From Actinomycetota bacterium (lineage in GTDB: Bacteria; Actinomycetota; Acidimicrobiia; Acidimicrobiales; CADCSY01): 34,508 nt of DNA. This document shows positions 1-7,232 of this stretch, in pieces (within the stretch, counting starts at the first letter, position 1; every line of letters begins with the position of its first letter). Below the pieces are notes generated by a model, which did no database searches, was not told the DNA's origin, and saw nothing but the letters and a program-made list of their open reading frames with translations. The stretch spans positions 1-34,508 of the forward strand of contig JAHWJI010000017.1 of the NCBI GenBank assembly GCA_019348495.1, given 5' to 3'. The position numbers and the translations under genes are program-made.

Positions 1-1
1 C

Positions 2-121
2 GCGCAGAGGGAGATCGCCGCGGCGCTGGACATGAGTACCGGTACCGTCGGCAAGCTGCTCACGCGTACCATCGAGAAGCTGGCAAAGCGGCTCCGCAAC
101 CGTGCAGAGGATTTGACATGA
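2..121 (+). CDS. RNA polymerase sigma factor, C-terminal fragment (region 4)
   Basis: Partial gene cut by the window edge; only the last 39 residues are visible. The reading begins AQREIAAALDMSTGTVGKLL and ends RNRAEDLT. This is the helix-turn-helix of sigma-70 region 4, which contacts the -35 element: 'QREIAAALDMSTGTV' is the typical recognition-helix pattern. The stop TGA (119-121) overlaps the ATG of the next gene as ATGA, so the two are probably translationally coupled, as in sigma/anti-sigma pairs. The family within sigma-70 (probably ECF) cannot be fixed without the N-terminal part. Seen: HTH-like sequence and overlap. Inferred: sigma factor identity. Confidence 0.7.
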   Translation, partial: AQREIAAALDMSTGTVGKLLTRTIEKLAKRLRNRAEDLT

Positions 122-510
122 CCAACGACCCTGATGCGGGCCATCTCACCGACGAGCAGATGATCGAGCTGCTGCGCGGGCCGGTCCGGAGCACCTCGGG
201 CGCCGGGGAGCATCTGCCCTGCGATCGGTGCACGCCGCGGGTGCAGCAGCTCCAGGAGCAGTGGCTCCAGGTACGGGCCGCGATCGACGAGATCGCCCTC
301 CCCCCGGGGTTCGAGCTCCCCGTGCTCCCGCGCACCGTCACGCAGAAGCGCGGCTGGGCGGCGCCGGCGGGCGCGTCAGCCAGAAAGCCGAGAACCCTAT
401 GTCCACCCTCCAGAGCGACATCCAGAAGCCGACGACGACGACGACTTCGGCGTCGCCAAGCTCGGCAACGTCTACTCGGTCACCTTCTTCGGCGACCATG
501 CGGGCACTGA
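118..510 (+). CDS. Putative zinc-finger anti-sigma factor; 3' end uncertain
   Basis: The ORF starts at an ATG overlapping the stop of the sigma-factor fragment. Residues 1-75 look genuine: acidic, helical, with 'HLTDEQMIELLRG' and a small Cys/His motif EHLPCDRC (His32, Cys35, Cys38). This resembles the zinc-binding anti-sigma motif, although the usual spacing is His-x3-Cys-x2-Cys and here it is His-x2-Cys. There is no membrane segment, so it would be a soluble anti-sigma protein. From about residue 88 the sequence becomes an arginine-rich string that looks like the out-of-frame shadow of the next gene, so the natural C-terminus is probably near base 390 and may be blurred by a frameshift; all three plus frames are open there. 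The call rests on position after the sigma gene plus the motif. Confidence 0.45.
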   Translation: MTNDPDAGHLTDEQMIELLRGPVRSTSGAGEHLPCDRCTPRVQQLQEQWLQVRAAIDEIALPPGFELPVLPRTVTQKRGWAAPAGASARKPRTLCPPSRATSRSRRRRRLRRRQARQRLLGHLLRRPCGH

Positions 511-610
511 CGTCGCGGCGCTGGCGACCGACGCCACGAACCTGCGCTCCCGCGGCATCAACGCGGTCCTCACCGTCGACGGCGAGGGCGGCGACGAGGA
601 GGCGGCGTGA
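399..610 (+). pseudogene. Small acidic protein gene, apparently frameshifted at a GAC repeat
   Basis: No known family recognised. From ATG 399 the frame reads MSTLQSDIQKP and then falls into a meaningless Thr run. Shifting by one base at about 430 gives a convincing protein: five Asp, then FGVAKLGNVYSVTFFGDHAG, continuing through an alternating alpha/beta-like segment and ending DGEGGDEEAA at TGA 608-610. Restoring one G in the 'CCGAC' at 429-433 would join both parts into a protein of about 70 residues. This is either a single-base deletion in the organism or a sequencing/assembly error. It follows the sigma and anti-sigma genes closely and may belong to the same operon. It is soluble and acidic, with no motif I can assign. 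Confidence 0.4.
431..445 (+). repeat. (GAC)5 trinucleotide tract
   Basis: Five perfect GAC units. In the plausible frame they encode five consecutive Asp residues; in the frame of the nearest ATG they encode Thr. Gain or loss of whole units would not alter the frame, so the tract itself does not explain the frameshift next to it, though it marks a slippage-prone or hard-to-read spot. Confidence 0.9.
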
Positions 611-675
611 CACGGGAGCGCAGCCTAACGGCGCTCGGCGCCGAGGTGACCGCGGCCGGCGCGAGGTGCGGCTAG
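607..675 (+). CDS. Very short ORF overlapping the preceding stop (22 codons)
   Basis: A GTG at 607-609 overlaps the TGA of the small acidic gene as GTGA, the coupling arrangement seen elsewhere in this window. It encodes 22 residues beginning MTRERSLTALG and stops at 673-675, inside the 3' end of the convergent hydrolase gene. It may be a tiny real peptide, the stub of a gene truncated when the hydrolase came to lie next to it, or chance. No motif is visible. Confidence 0.15.
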   Translation: MTRERSLTALGAEVTAAGARCG

Positions 676-1475
676 GGCGACACGCCCGCCAGGAGGTCGG
701 CCACCGCGGCGTTGAAGGCGTCGGGCTCCTCGAGGTTGGAGAGGTGGCCGGCGCGGGGGAGCACGGCCAGGGTCGATCCCGGGATCGCCTCGCTCATGGC
801 TCGGGCCACCTCTGGGGGCGACGCGGTGTCCTGGTCGCCCACGACCACGAGGCTGGGAACCGAGATGCCGGCCAGGTCGGGGGTGGAGTCAGGGCGGCGG
901 CGCATGGCGTCCAGTGCCCCGACGAAGCCGCCCGGGGGGTTGTCGGTCAGAGCCCGGGCGGCAGCGACCACGTCGGGCCGGTGTTGGAGGCTGTGGGCAC
1001 CGAGGAGACCGCCGAGGAGGGTCTCGCGCAGCTCCTCTGTGCCCTGCTCAGCGACCTGTCGGGCCTGGTCGCGGCGCCGCTCGGCCACCTCGGGGGTGTC
1101 GGGGCCGGGCCGGGTGTCGGCCAGCACCAGCCCGGCCAGGCGGTCGGGGTGGCGGCGTACGAAGGCGAAGGCGGCGTAGCCACCCATCGACAGCCCGCCC
1201 AGCACGACCCGGCCCAGGCCCAGGCGGTCGAGGAGGCCCGCCACCTGGTCGGCCCAGACGTCCACGGAGTAGGCGGCGGGGTCGTCGGGGGCGTCGGTGG
1301 TGCCGAAGCCGAGCAGGTCGGGCGCCACCACCCGCGTCCGTGTGGCCAGGGCGCCCACCTGGGGTGCCCACATGCCGGCGTGGAAGGGAAAGGCGTGCAG
1401 CAGGACCAGGGCGGGCTCGCCGCTGCCCTCGTCGAGGTAGTGCACGACGACGCCGTCGATGGTGACCTCGGGCAT
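672..1475 (-). CDS. Alpha/beta hydrolase
   Basis: A 267-residue alpha/beta-hydrolase-fold enzyme of full typical length. Visible features: an oxyanion-region motif LLHAFPFHAGMW (about residues 25-36), the nucleophile elbow GGLSMGG with Ser96, the acid Asp216 in VVGDQD, and His244 in AGHLSNLEEP, in the right order for a catalytic triad. The best overall resemblance is to the 3-oxoadipate enol-lactonase/non-haem peroxidase-like branch, but the substrate cannot be read from sequence. No signal peptide, so cytoplasmic. It lies on the same strand as, and downstream of, the sugar dehydrogenase-like gene with a gap of about 30 bases, so the two may be co-transcribed, though no functional link is evident. 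Confidence 0.85.
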   Translation of the reverse strand: MPEVTIDGVVVHYLDEGSGEPALVLLHAFPFHAGMWAPQVGALATRTRVVAPDLLGFGTTDAPDDPAAYSVDVWADQVAGLLDRLGLGRVVLGGLSMGGYAAFAFVRRHPDRLAGLVLADTRPGPDTPEVAERRRDQARQVAEQGTEELRETLLGGLLGAHSLQHRPDVVAAARALTDNPPGGFVGALDAMRRRPDSTPDLAGISVPSLVVVGDQDTASPPEVARAMSEAIPGSTLAVLPRAGHLSNLEEPDAFNAAVADLLAGVSP

Positions 1476-1504
1476 GCACGGGACCCTACCGACGAGGGGC
1501 GGGG

Positions 1505-2731
1505 CTACACCGGGTCGAGGCGGAAGATGGTCCCGGCGATGGAGATGACGTAGAGCTCGCCCGAGGCGTCTTCGAAGAACGACACCAGCGTCCCCTCGTC
1601 CACGCCGACATCGAGGTCGACCCGGCCCGCCACCCCTCCGCCGCCGTCCACGGCGAGGGCCCAGAGCCGGGCAGTACCCAGGTCACCGAAGACGTAGGCC
1701 CCCTGCAGGGCCGGGATGCGCGATCCCCGGTAGACGTAGCCCCCCGTGACCGAGAAGCCGTCGTCGTGGGTGTACTCATAGACGGGGGAGACGGCGTCGG
1801 GAGGAGGGTCACCGTCGAAGGGTCGGGTCCCCTCCAGTGCGGGCCAGCCCAGGTTGGCCCCCGCCCCCCGGCCGAGGGGGAGGTGGTTGACCTCCTCGAT
1901 GGCGTTCTCGCCCACGTCGGCCAGCCACAGGTCCCCGGTGGCCCGGTCGAAGGAGAAGCGCCACGGGTTGCGCACGCCGTAGAGGTAGATCTCTCCCCGT
2001 CCCCCACCGCCGGCGAAGGGGTTGTCGGCGGGGATGGCGTAGGGGGCCTCGCCCTGGACATCGGGGTCGATGCGCAACACGGCGCCGAGCAGGGTGGAGG
2101 TGTCCTGGGCGTTGCCCTCGGGGTCGCCGCTGCTGCCGCCGTCGCCCAGGCCGTAGTAGAGGAGGCCGTCGGGCCCGAAGGCGACGTGGCCGCCGTTGTG
2201 GTTGGCGAAGGGCTGGGCCACCCGCAAGAGGGTGCGGCGGGACGACAGGTCGATGTCGGCGACTCCGGGTCCCATGGCGTACTCCTCCAGGCGGCTGTCG
2301 CCGTCCAGGTTGGTGTAGCTGACGTAGAGGCGGCTGCCGTCGGGGCTGAAGGCCAGGCCGAGCAGGCCCCGCTCGCCGTTGGTCGTGGTCTCCACCTCGA
2401 GCAGCGGCTCGGGCCGCACCTGGCCGTCGTCCACCACCATCACCCGCCCGGCCCGCTCAGCCACGAAGAACGGGTCGTGGCCCGGCCGCTGGGCCATGGC
2501 CACCGGAGCGTCGAGGGTGACGAGCTCGCTCAGGCGGACCCCGAGCCCCTCGAGCGCCTCCAGGGAAGCGGTGGCCGGTTCCCCGGGCGGCGGGGACGGC
2601 GCCGTCGTGGTCGGGGCGGTGACCGTGACCGTGGGCTGGGCGCTGGTGTCGCCGGGTCGGCCCTCAGCTCCCCCACAGGCCCCGGCAACCAGCCCGGCCA
2701 CCACCAAGAGGACCTGGCACCGGCCGGGCAT
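1505..2731 (-). CDS. PQQ-dependent sugar dehydrogenase-like secreted lipoprotein
   Basis: I chose the ATG at 2731 (408 residues) because it is followed at once by a signal peptide, MPGRCQVLLVVAGLVAGACG, with a lipobox-like Cys19. The longer ORF would run into the divergent gtrA-like gene. A Thr/Pro-rich spacer follows, then a six-bladed beta-propeller of the soluble glucose dehydrogenase/HHIP-like family (GSDH). Diagnostic stretches are GERGLLGLAFSPD, NHNGGHVAFGPDGLLYYGLG, YGVRNPWRFSFD and GANLGWPALEG. Family members oxidise aldoses or similar sugars using PQQ, but many lack demonstrated activity. Anchored outside the membrane, it may pass electrons to the respiratory chain. Substrate and PQQ use are inferred. 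Confidence 0.85.
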   Translation of the reverse strand: MPGRCQVLLVVAGLVAGACGGAEGRPGDTSAQPTVTVTAPTTTAPSPPPGEPATASLEALEGLGVRLSELVTLDAPVAMAQRPGHDPFFVAERAGRVMVVDDGQVRPEPLLEVETTTNGERGLLGLAFSPDGSRLYVSYTNLDGDSRLEEYAMGPGVADIDLSSRRTLLRVAQPFANHNGGHVAFGPDGLLYYGLGDGGSSGDPEGNAQDTSTLLGAVLRIDPDVQGEAPYAIPADNPFAGGGGRGEIYLYGVRNPWRFSFDRATGDLWLADVGENAIEEVNHLPLGRGAGANLGWPALEGTRPFDGDPPPDAVSPVYEYTHDDGFSVTGGYVYRGSRIPALQGAYVFGDLGTARLWALAVDGGGGVAGRVDLDVGVDEGTLVSFFEDASGELYVISIAGTIFRLDPV

Positions 2732-2816
2732 GAGGCCATGGTCGCACGCAGCCGGCCCGGACCGGGGCGCGGGGCGCCGTTGCGGCACAGCCGATGGCGC
2801 CGGGTAGCCTGGCTCG

Positions 2817-3260
2817 ATGTTCGGTTCCCTGGGCGATCTCGCCCGCGCCCAGTTCGATCGCAAGCCCGTGCGCTACTCGTTGGTCTCGGTGGTGGCCGTG
2901 GGCGTGTCCCAGCTCGTGCTCATCGTCTGCAACGGCCTCCTCGACTGGTCGGCGGTGCCCTCCAACTTGATGGCGGTGTCGGTCGGGTCGATTCCCTCCT
3001 ACACCCTCAACCGCTCCTGGGTGTGGGGCAAGCGGGGCGACAACGACCTGTGGCGGGAGGTGGTGCCCTTCTGGGGCTTCGCCCTGCTCGGTCTGGTCTT
3101 CTCCACCCTGCTGGTCCACCTGGCGTCCCTCTGGAACGACAGCACCGTCGTGGTCAGCGCGGCCAACCTCGCCGCCTTTGGCATCCTGTGGGTAGCCAAG
3201 TACCTGTTCCTCGACTCCCTGTTGTTCGGCGCGGCCGAAAAGGATCTGGTCACCCCCTGA
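2817..3260 (+). CDS. GtrA-family membrane protein
   Basis: 147 residues, the usual GtrA size, with four predicted hydrophobic helices (about residues 21-40, 47-65, 83-103 and 112-135). Family hallmarks are 'YTLNRSWVWGK' after helix 2 and 'AAFGILWVAKYLFLDSLLF' at the end. GtrA proteins are thought to move polyprenyl-phosphate-linked sugars across the membrane for cell-surface glycan modification. It is divergent from the sugar dehydrogenase gene (85 bases between starts) and its TGA abuts the methyltransferase reading frame, suggesting an operon. The context of glycosyltransferase and methyltransferase genes fits an envelope polysaccharide or glycolipid role. Confidence 0.85.
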   Translation: MFGSLGDLARAQFDRKPVRYSLVSVVAVGVSQLVLIVCNGLLDWSAVPSNLMAVSVGSIPSYTLNRSWVWGKRGDNDLWREVVPFWGFALLGLVFSTLLVHLASLWNDSTVVVSAANLAAFGILWVAKYLFLDSLLFGAAEKDLVTP

Positions 3261-3301
3261 ACCCGGTCCTGCGCCGCCAGGCGGAGGCAGCCAAGGGGTT
3301 C

Positions 3302-3880
3302 ATGCCGCCGGAGGAGGGCCTGGCCCTCCACCACGCTGCCATCCTGGCCGGCGACGCCGTGGCATCGGCGCCCATGCTCGAGATCGGGAGCTGGTGCGGC
3401 AAGTCCACCCTGTACCTGGGGGCGGCGGCGGTTGTCCACGGCCGGTTGGTCTTCGCCGTCGACCACCACCGGGGCTCCCAGGAGCAACAGCCCGGGTGGG
3501 AGTGGCACGACGCCTCCTTGGTCGATCCCTCGGCCGGGGTCATCGACACCCTGCCCGCCTTCCGGCGCACGGTGCGCGAGGCCGGCCTGGAGACGACGGT
3601 GGTGGCGGTGGTGGGCGAGTCGACCGCCGTGGCCCACCACTGGCGGACCCCCTGTGCCCTGGTGTTCATCGACGGCGGCCACGGCGCCGGCCCGGCCCAC
3701 GCCGACTACGACGGGTGGGCGCCGCACGTGGCTCCCGGCGGGACGCTCGCCATCCACGACGTCTTCCCCGACCCTGCCGACGGTGGCCGCCCGCCCTACG
3801 AGGTCTACCTCCGCGCCCTGGCCGACGGCTTCGTGGAGGCACCGGCCACCGGTTCGCTGCGGGTGCTGCGCCGCCCGTAG
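3302..3880 (+). CDS. Class I SAM-dependent methyltransferase
   Basis: Rossmann-fold methyltransferase of the Methyltransf_24 type. Motif I is MLEIGSWCGKSTLYLG; the acidic loop VFAVDHHRG follows, then 'ALVFIDGGHGAGPAHADYDG' and 'APGGTLAIHDVF'. From ATG 3302 it has 192 residues, with an AAGGGG-like ribosome site a few bases upstream. The open frame extends further up, and the residues before the ATG (RRQAEAAKGF) look protein-like, so the true start might be a CTG at 3257 overlapping the gtrA stop. The 3' end overlaps the tail of the convergent gene by 76 bases. The acceptor is unknown; context suggests a sugar or lipid intermediate. Confidence 0.75.
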   Translation: MPPEEGLALHHAAILAGDAVASAPMLEIGSWCGKSTLYLGAAAVVHGRLVFAVDHHRGSQEQQPGWEWHDASLVDPSAGVIDTLPAFRRTVREAGLETTVVAVVGESTAVAHHWRTPCALVFIDGGHGAGPAHADYDGWAPHVAPGGTLAIHDVFPDPADGGRPPYEVYLRALADGFVEAPATGSLRVLRRP

Positions 3881-4926
3881 TCGAAGGTGAACAGGGCCGA
3901 CGCCGGCGTCGTGGCCGAGAGGGCGTCGGCCGCCAGGAGCACGGCGGCGGCGCTGTAGGTGGCCCGCTCGTCGCCGGGGAAGTGGACCCGATCGGGCAGG
4001 ACGATCCCCGTGAAGTAGGAGCCGTCATCGGCCCGCAGGCCCTGGGCCCAGGCGAAGAGCTCGAGGGCCCGGCCGGCGTCGTCCGCGGCCAGATGGGCCA
4101 GGGCGCACTCGGCCGTCTCCGCCGCCGTCACCCACGGCCGGTCGTGCACGCAGCGGGCTCCGAGGCCGGGGATGACGAAGCGCTCCCACCTCTCGGCCAG
4201 GCGCCGCCGGCCGTGGTGTCCCTCGACCACGCCGGCCAGCACCGGGTAGTACCAGTCCATGGCCCAGCGGTCCTTGGGGGCGAAGGCCCCGGGCACGCCG
4301 GCCACGGTGCGGGCCAGCTTCGCCCGTCCCCGCTCCCAACCGGGCCGTCGATGCCCGAGGCGCCGGGCGACGGCCAGGGCGCACCCCAGGCTGTGACAGA
4401 TCGACGAGGAGCCGGTGAGCAGGGCGTAGGACCAGGGCGTGCCGTCGGCGTGGCGGGCCCAGAGGATCTCGCCCCGCCGGGTCTGCAGCCCCAGCACGAA
4501 GCTCACGGCCGCGTCGACCACCGCCCACAACGATTCCAGGAAGCCCACGTCGCCGGTCACGAGGAAGTGGTGCCACACACCGGTGGCCACGTAGGCGCAG
4601 ACATTGGCGTCGAGCGTGTCGACCTCGACCCGGTCGGCTCCGTCCGGGCCAGCCACGTAGTACTGGTGCCAGGCGCCGTCGGGACGCTGTCGGCGGGCCA
4701 GCCAGGCGTAGGCGGCTTCGGCCTCGGAGCGGCGGCCGGCGACATCGAGGGCCATGGCCGCCTCCACGTGGTTCCAGGGGTCGGCGTGGCCACCGGGGAA
4801 CCACGGGATCATCCCCGAGTCGAGCTGCACCGAGGCGATGGACTCGGCGCTGGCCGCGGCCTGGGCGCTGGTCAGGATGCCGGGAACGGCCGGCGGCACG
4901 GTGGCGGGCACGGAGGTGGGCGCCAC
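3805..4926 (-). CDS. Alpha/alpha-toroid protein (prenyltransferase/terpene cyclase-like)
   Basis: A 373-residue soluble protein built of helix-pair repeats. It shows WFPGGHADPWNHVEAAMALD, AYAWLARRQRPDGAWHQYY, VDTLDANVCAYVATGVWHHF and RGEILWARHADGTPW, with further AECALAHLA-type helices. Such repeats occur in squalene cyclase/protein prenyltransferase toroids, where databases usually place this actinobacterial family. They also resemble the (alpha/alpha)6 barrel of family 15-type glycoside hydrolases, where Asp and Glu residues in DGAW and DT(L/N) loops bind sugar. Given the glycosyltransferase partners, the sugar-acting reading deserves equal weight. It starts at ATG 4926, just after the stop of the methyltransferase gene upstream (4930). 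The last 25 residues are low-complexity and overlap the convergent gene. Confidence 0.65.
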   Translation of the reverse strand: MAPTSVPATVPPAVPGILTSAQAAASAESIASVQLDSGMIPWFPGGHADPWNHVEAAMALDVAGRRSEAEAAYAWLARRQRPDGAWHQYYVAGPDGADRVEVDTLDANVCAYVATGVWHHFLVTGDVGFLESLWAVVDAAVSFVLGLQTRRGEILWARHADGTPWSYALLTGSSSICHSLGCALAVARRLGHRRPGWERGRAKLARTVAGVPGAFAPKDRWAMDWYYPVLAGVVEGHHGRRRLAERWERFVIPGLGARCVHDRPWVTAAETAECALAHLAADDAGRALELFAWAQGLRADDGSYFTGIVLPDRVHFPGDERATYSAAAVLLAADALSATTPASALFTFDYGRRSTRSEPVAGASTKPSARARR

Positions 4927-4929
4927 GGA

Positions 4930-5637
4930 TCAGTGCTTCTTGCGGACGTAGACGACCAGGCTCTTGCCCAGCACGGGGTTGAGCACCACCTCGGCCAGGC
5001 GGGTGGGCCACGGCCGGCGGGTGATGTCCCACACCAGCATCCGGTGGTAGGCGGCCACGAGCGGATGGCGGTCCTGCGCCGGCCCCACCGCGCAGCGGAG
5101 CCACCAGTAGGGGCTGTGCAGGGCGTGGGCCCGGTGGCGGCCGAGCGAGGTGAGGCCGCTCCGGCACAAGGTGCGCTCCAACCCGGCTGCGGAGTAGATG
5201 CGCACGTGCCCTCCGGGCACGGCCGGGGCGTGGTAGTCGTCGGACAGGGCCCAGCACAGCCGCTCGGGTAGCCAGGCGGGCACGGTGACGGCCATGGTGC
5301 CGCCCGGTCGCAGGACCCGGACCAGCTCGGTCACCGCGGCGTGGTCGTCGGGCAGGTGCTCGAGCACCTCGGCGGCGATGACCCGGTCGAAGGAGGCGTC
5401 GGCGAAGGGCAGTCGTAGGGCATCGGCGGCGAGGGCGCTCGCCGGCGTCGCCGTCTCGGGTGCCAGCGCCGTCGACATGGCGGCCACGTCCTTGACCTCG
5501 GCCAGGTCGGCGTCCACGGCCACGACCCGTGCTCCCCGGCGGGCGGCCTCGAAGGCGTGGCGACCGGCCCCGCAGCCGAGGTCGAGCAGGCGCTCGCCGG
5601 GTCGCAGGCCGAGCCGCTCGTAGCGCACGGTCAGCAC
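4930..5637 (-). CDS. Class I SAM-dependent methyltransferase (Methyltransf_11 type)
   Basis: 235 residues from GTG 5637, chosen because it overlaps the glycosyltransferase stop as GTGCTGA; a longer upstream frame is only the shadow of that gene. Motif I is LLDLGCGAGRHAFEAARRGA, then VVAVDADLAEV, DALRLPFADASFDRV and AEVLEHLPDD, with post-motif VLRPGGTMAVTVP. This is the classic small-molecule methyltransferase signature related to UbiE. The C-terminal part (YWWLRCAVG, MLVWDITRRPWPTRLAEVVLNPVLGKSLVVYVRKKH region) contains aromatic and basic patches that might meet a membrane lipid substrate. It lies between the GT4 gene and the toroid gene in a tight minus-strand operon. Confidence 0.8.
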   Translation of the reverse strand: MLTVRYERLGLRPGERLLDLGCGAGRHAFEAARRGARVVAVDADLAEVKDVAAMSTALAPETATPASALAADALRLPFADASFDRVIAAEVLEHLPDDHAAVTELVRVLRPGGTMAVTVPAWLPERLCWALSDDYHAPAVPGGHVRIYSAAGLERTLCRSGLTSLGRHRAHALHSPYWWLRCAVGPAQDRHPLVAAYHRMLVWDITRRPWPTRLAEVVLNPVLGKSLVVYVRKKH

Positions 5638-6899
5638 GGCCGCCGGGCTCCGGCCCGGCCGATGACCTCGCGGTACTGCACCACTGTCGCCTCGGCCGTG
5701 GCCCGCCAGCTGTAGCGGGTGACGGCCCGCTGGCGCCCGGCCAGACCGAGGGCGGCCCGCCGGCCATCGTCGCCGAGCAGCCCGAGGACGGCCCCGGCCA
5801 GGGCGCCGGCATCGGCGGGGGGGACGAGCACCGCCGCCTCTCCGTCGGTCCCCACCACCTCGGGCAGGGCGCCGCCGGTGGTGGTCACGAGGGGGACGCC
5901 GCAGGCCATGGCCTCGACCGCAGGCAGGGAGAACCCCTCGTAGAGCGAGGGCACCACCGCCACCTCGGCCTCGGCGTAGAGCTCGACGAGTGCTTCGTCG
6001 CTCACCCCGGCGACGAAGCGCACGGCGCCGTCGAGGCCCAGGCGCCCGATCAGGCCGGTCAGGGGGCTGTTGGGCCCGGGGGCGCCGACAACCACCAACT
6101 CGGCGTCGGGGCGCTCGGTGCGCACCTTGGCCAGGGCCTCGAGCAGGTAGGCCAGCCCCTTCATGGAGACGTCGGCCGATGCCGTGCTCATGAGCCGACC
6201 GGGGACCCGGGGCCGGGCGGGGAGGGGGCGCCAGCAGGTGGCGTCGACCCCGACGGGCACGACGCGCAGTCGCTCGGGCGCCACCCCGTGCTCGGTGACG
6301 ATGTCGTCGAGCGACGACTGCGAGACGGTGAGGATGCGGTCGAGGCGTCGGGCCACGCGCGTCTGCATGCGGGTGAAGCCGTAGAAGCGACGCAGCGTCA
6401 ACCGCCGCTTCCAGTCGGGGGCATGGGCCAGCTCCACCCGGCGGTCGACGGTCACGGGGTGGTGGATGGTGGCGAGCAGCGGAAGGCCGAGGCCCCGGGG
6501 CGGCGGTGACTGGATGCGGAGCAGCCCCGCACCCAGGCTCTGGTTGTCGTGCACCACGTCGAAGTCGTGGCTGCGCCGGGCCAGGGACCGCTGGGCCCGC
6601 AGGCTGAAGGTGAGCGGCTCGGGGAACCCGGCGCTGCACATGAGGCCCAGCTCGACGGCGTGGGTCCAGTGGGTGAGCTCGGCCAGCCGGGGCCGGCGGA
6701 AGGGGTCGGGCTGGCGGTACAGGTCGAGCCCGGGGACCCGTTGCAGGTGGACCCGCTCGTCCAACTCGGGGTAGGGAGGCCCGCTCAGGACCTCCACGTG
6801 GTGGCCGAGGTCGACCAGGGCCCGGCTCAGGTGTCGGATGTAGACCCCCTGGCCCCCACAGTGCGGGTGGCCGCGGTAGGCCAGCAGGGCGATGCGCAG
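5631..6899 (-). CDS. GT4-family glycosyltransferase with non-canonical start
   Basis: GT-B fold glycosyltransferase. The C-terminal domain holds the nucleotide-sugar site: ADVSMKGLAYLLEAL and the E-x7-E motif in SLYEGFSLPAVEAMACG. From GTG 6797 the protein has 388 residues but lacks the first beta-strand and the glycine-rich loop of the N-terminal domain. These are encoded in frame directly upstream (RIALLAYRGHPHCGGQGVYI, then LSRALVDLGHHVEVL), reaching a CTG at 6899 exactly where an ATG/GTG would be expected. An in-frame TGA, the toxin gene's stop, lies 15 bases further up. I therefore extend it to CTG 6899 (422 residues). Donor and acceptor are unknown; it probably builds an envelope glycolipid or polysaccharide with the neighbouring methyltransferase and toroid proteins. 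Confidence 0.75.
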   Translation of the reverse strand: MRIALLAYRGHPHCGGQGVYIRHLSRALVDLGHHVEVLSGPPYPELDERVHLQRVPGLDLYRQPDPFRRPRLAELTHWTHAVELGLMCSAGFPEPLTFSLRAQRSLARRSHDFDVVHDNQSLGAGLLRIQSPPPRGLGLPLLATIHHPVTVDRRVELAHAPDWKRRLTLRRFYGFTRMQTRVARRLDRILTVSQSSLDDIVTEHGVAPERLRVVPVGVDATCWRPLPARPRVPGRLMSTASADVSMKGLAYLLEALAKVRTERPDAELVVVGAPGPNSPLTGLIGRLGLDGAVRFVAGVSDEALVELYAEAEVAVVPSLYEGFSLPAVEAMACGVPLVTTTGGALPEVVGTDGEAAVLVPPADAGALAGAVLGLLGDDGRRAALGLAGRQRAVTRYSWRATAEATVVQYREVIGRAGARRPC

Positions 6900-6914
6900 G
6901 GCGGACAGGACGGC

Positions 6915-7232
6915 TCAGCAGTCGACGGCGTCGATGAGCGCGGCGCAGGCGGCCGCCATCATGTCAGGACCCAGGGAACAGATCCGTGTCGTGAGAGCCC
7001 GCTTGGGGACCACTCGGAGGTTGTCGAGGCTGACCGCGCACTCCTGGGGCAGGCCGTTCCCGGTCCCCAGCGGGACCTCGGTGGCGATGCCGCGCACGGT
7101 CCTCGTCACCGGTGCGGCCAGCAGGGAGTGCAGGACGGGGATGGCCCGGTCCCGGGTCATGACCAGGAAGGGGCGGCGACCGGTATCAGGGACCTCGGCC
7201 CACCACACCTCGCCCCGATGGGGCGTGGTCAC
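6915..7232 (-). CDS. PemK/MazF-type toxin
   Basis: About 105 residues, normal for MazF/PemK ribonucleases. The N-terminus RGEVWWAEVPDTGRRPFLVM is the family signature (first beta strand plus the RP-x-LV segment), followed by TRDRAIP, 'LLAAPVTRTVRGIATEVPLG' and 'CAVSLDNLRVVPKRAL', which match the beta-barrel core. Known members cut RNA at short sequences and are neutralised by the partner. The GTG at 7232 overlaps the antitoxin TGA as GTGA; a TTG one codon earlier is the alternative. Its own stop sits 15 bases before the presumed start of the glycosyltransferase gene, so the module abuts that gene. Confidence 0.85.
   Translation of the reverse strand: MTTPHRGEVWWAEVPDTGRRPFLVMTRDRAIPVLHSLLAAPVTRTVRGIATEVPLGTGNGLPQECAVSLDNLRVVPKRALTTRICSLGPDMMAAACAALIDAVDC

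Noticed and set aside
431-445. (GAC)5 as a phase-variation switch
   Set aside because: A three-base unit cannot change the reading frame by gain or loss of copies, so it would not act as an on/off switch.
228-1553. Long plus-strand open frame covering the hydrolase gene
   Set aside because: It is antisense to the alpha/beta hydrolase with low-complexity Gly/Val/Arg composition; long open frames on the opposite strand are expected at this GC content.
4930-6639. Methyltransferase fused to a large N-terminal region
   Set aside because: Residues before the GTG at 5637 are an Arg/Pro-rich shadow of the glycosyltransferase gene, and the GTG overlaps that gene's stop.
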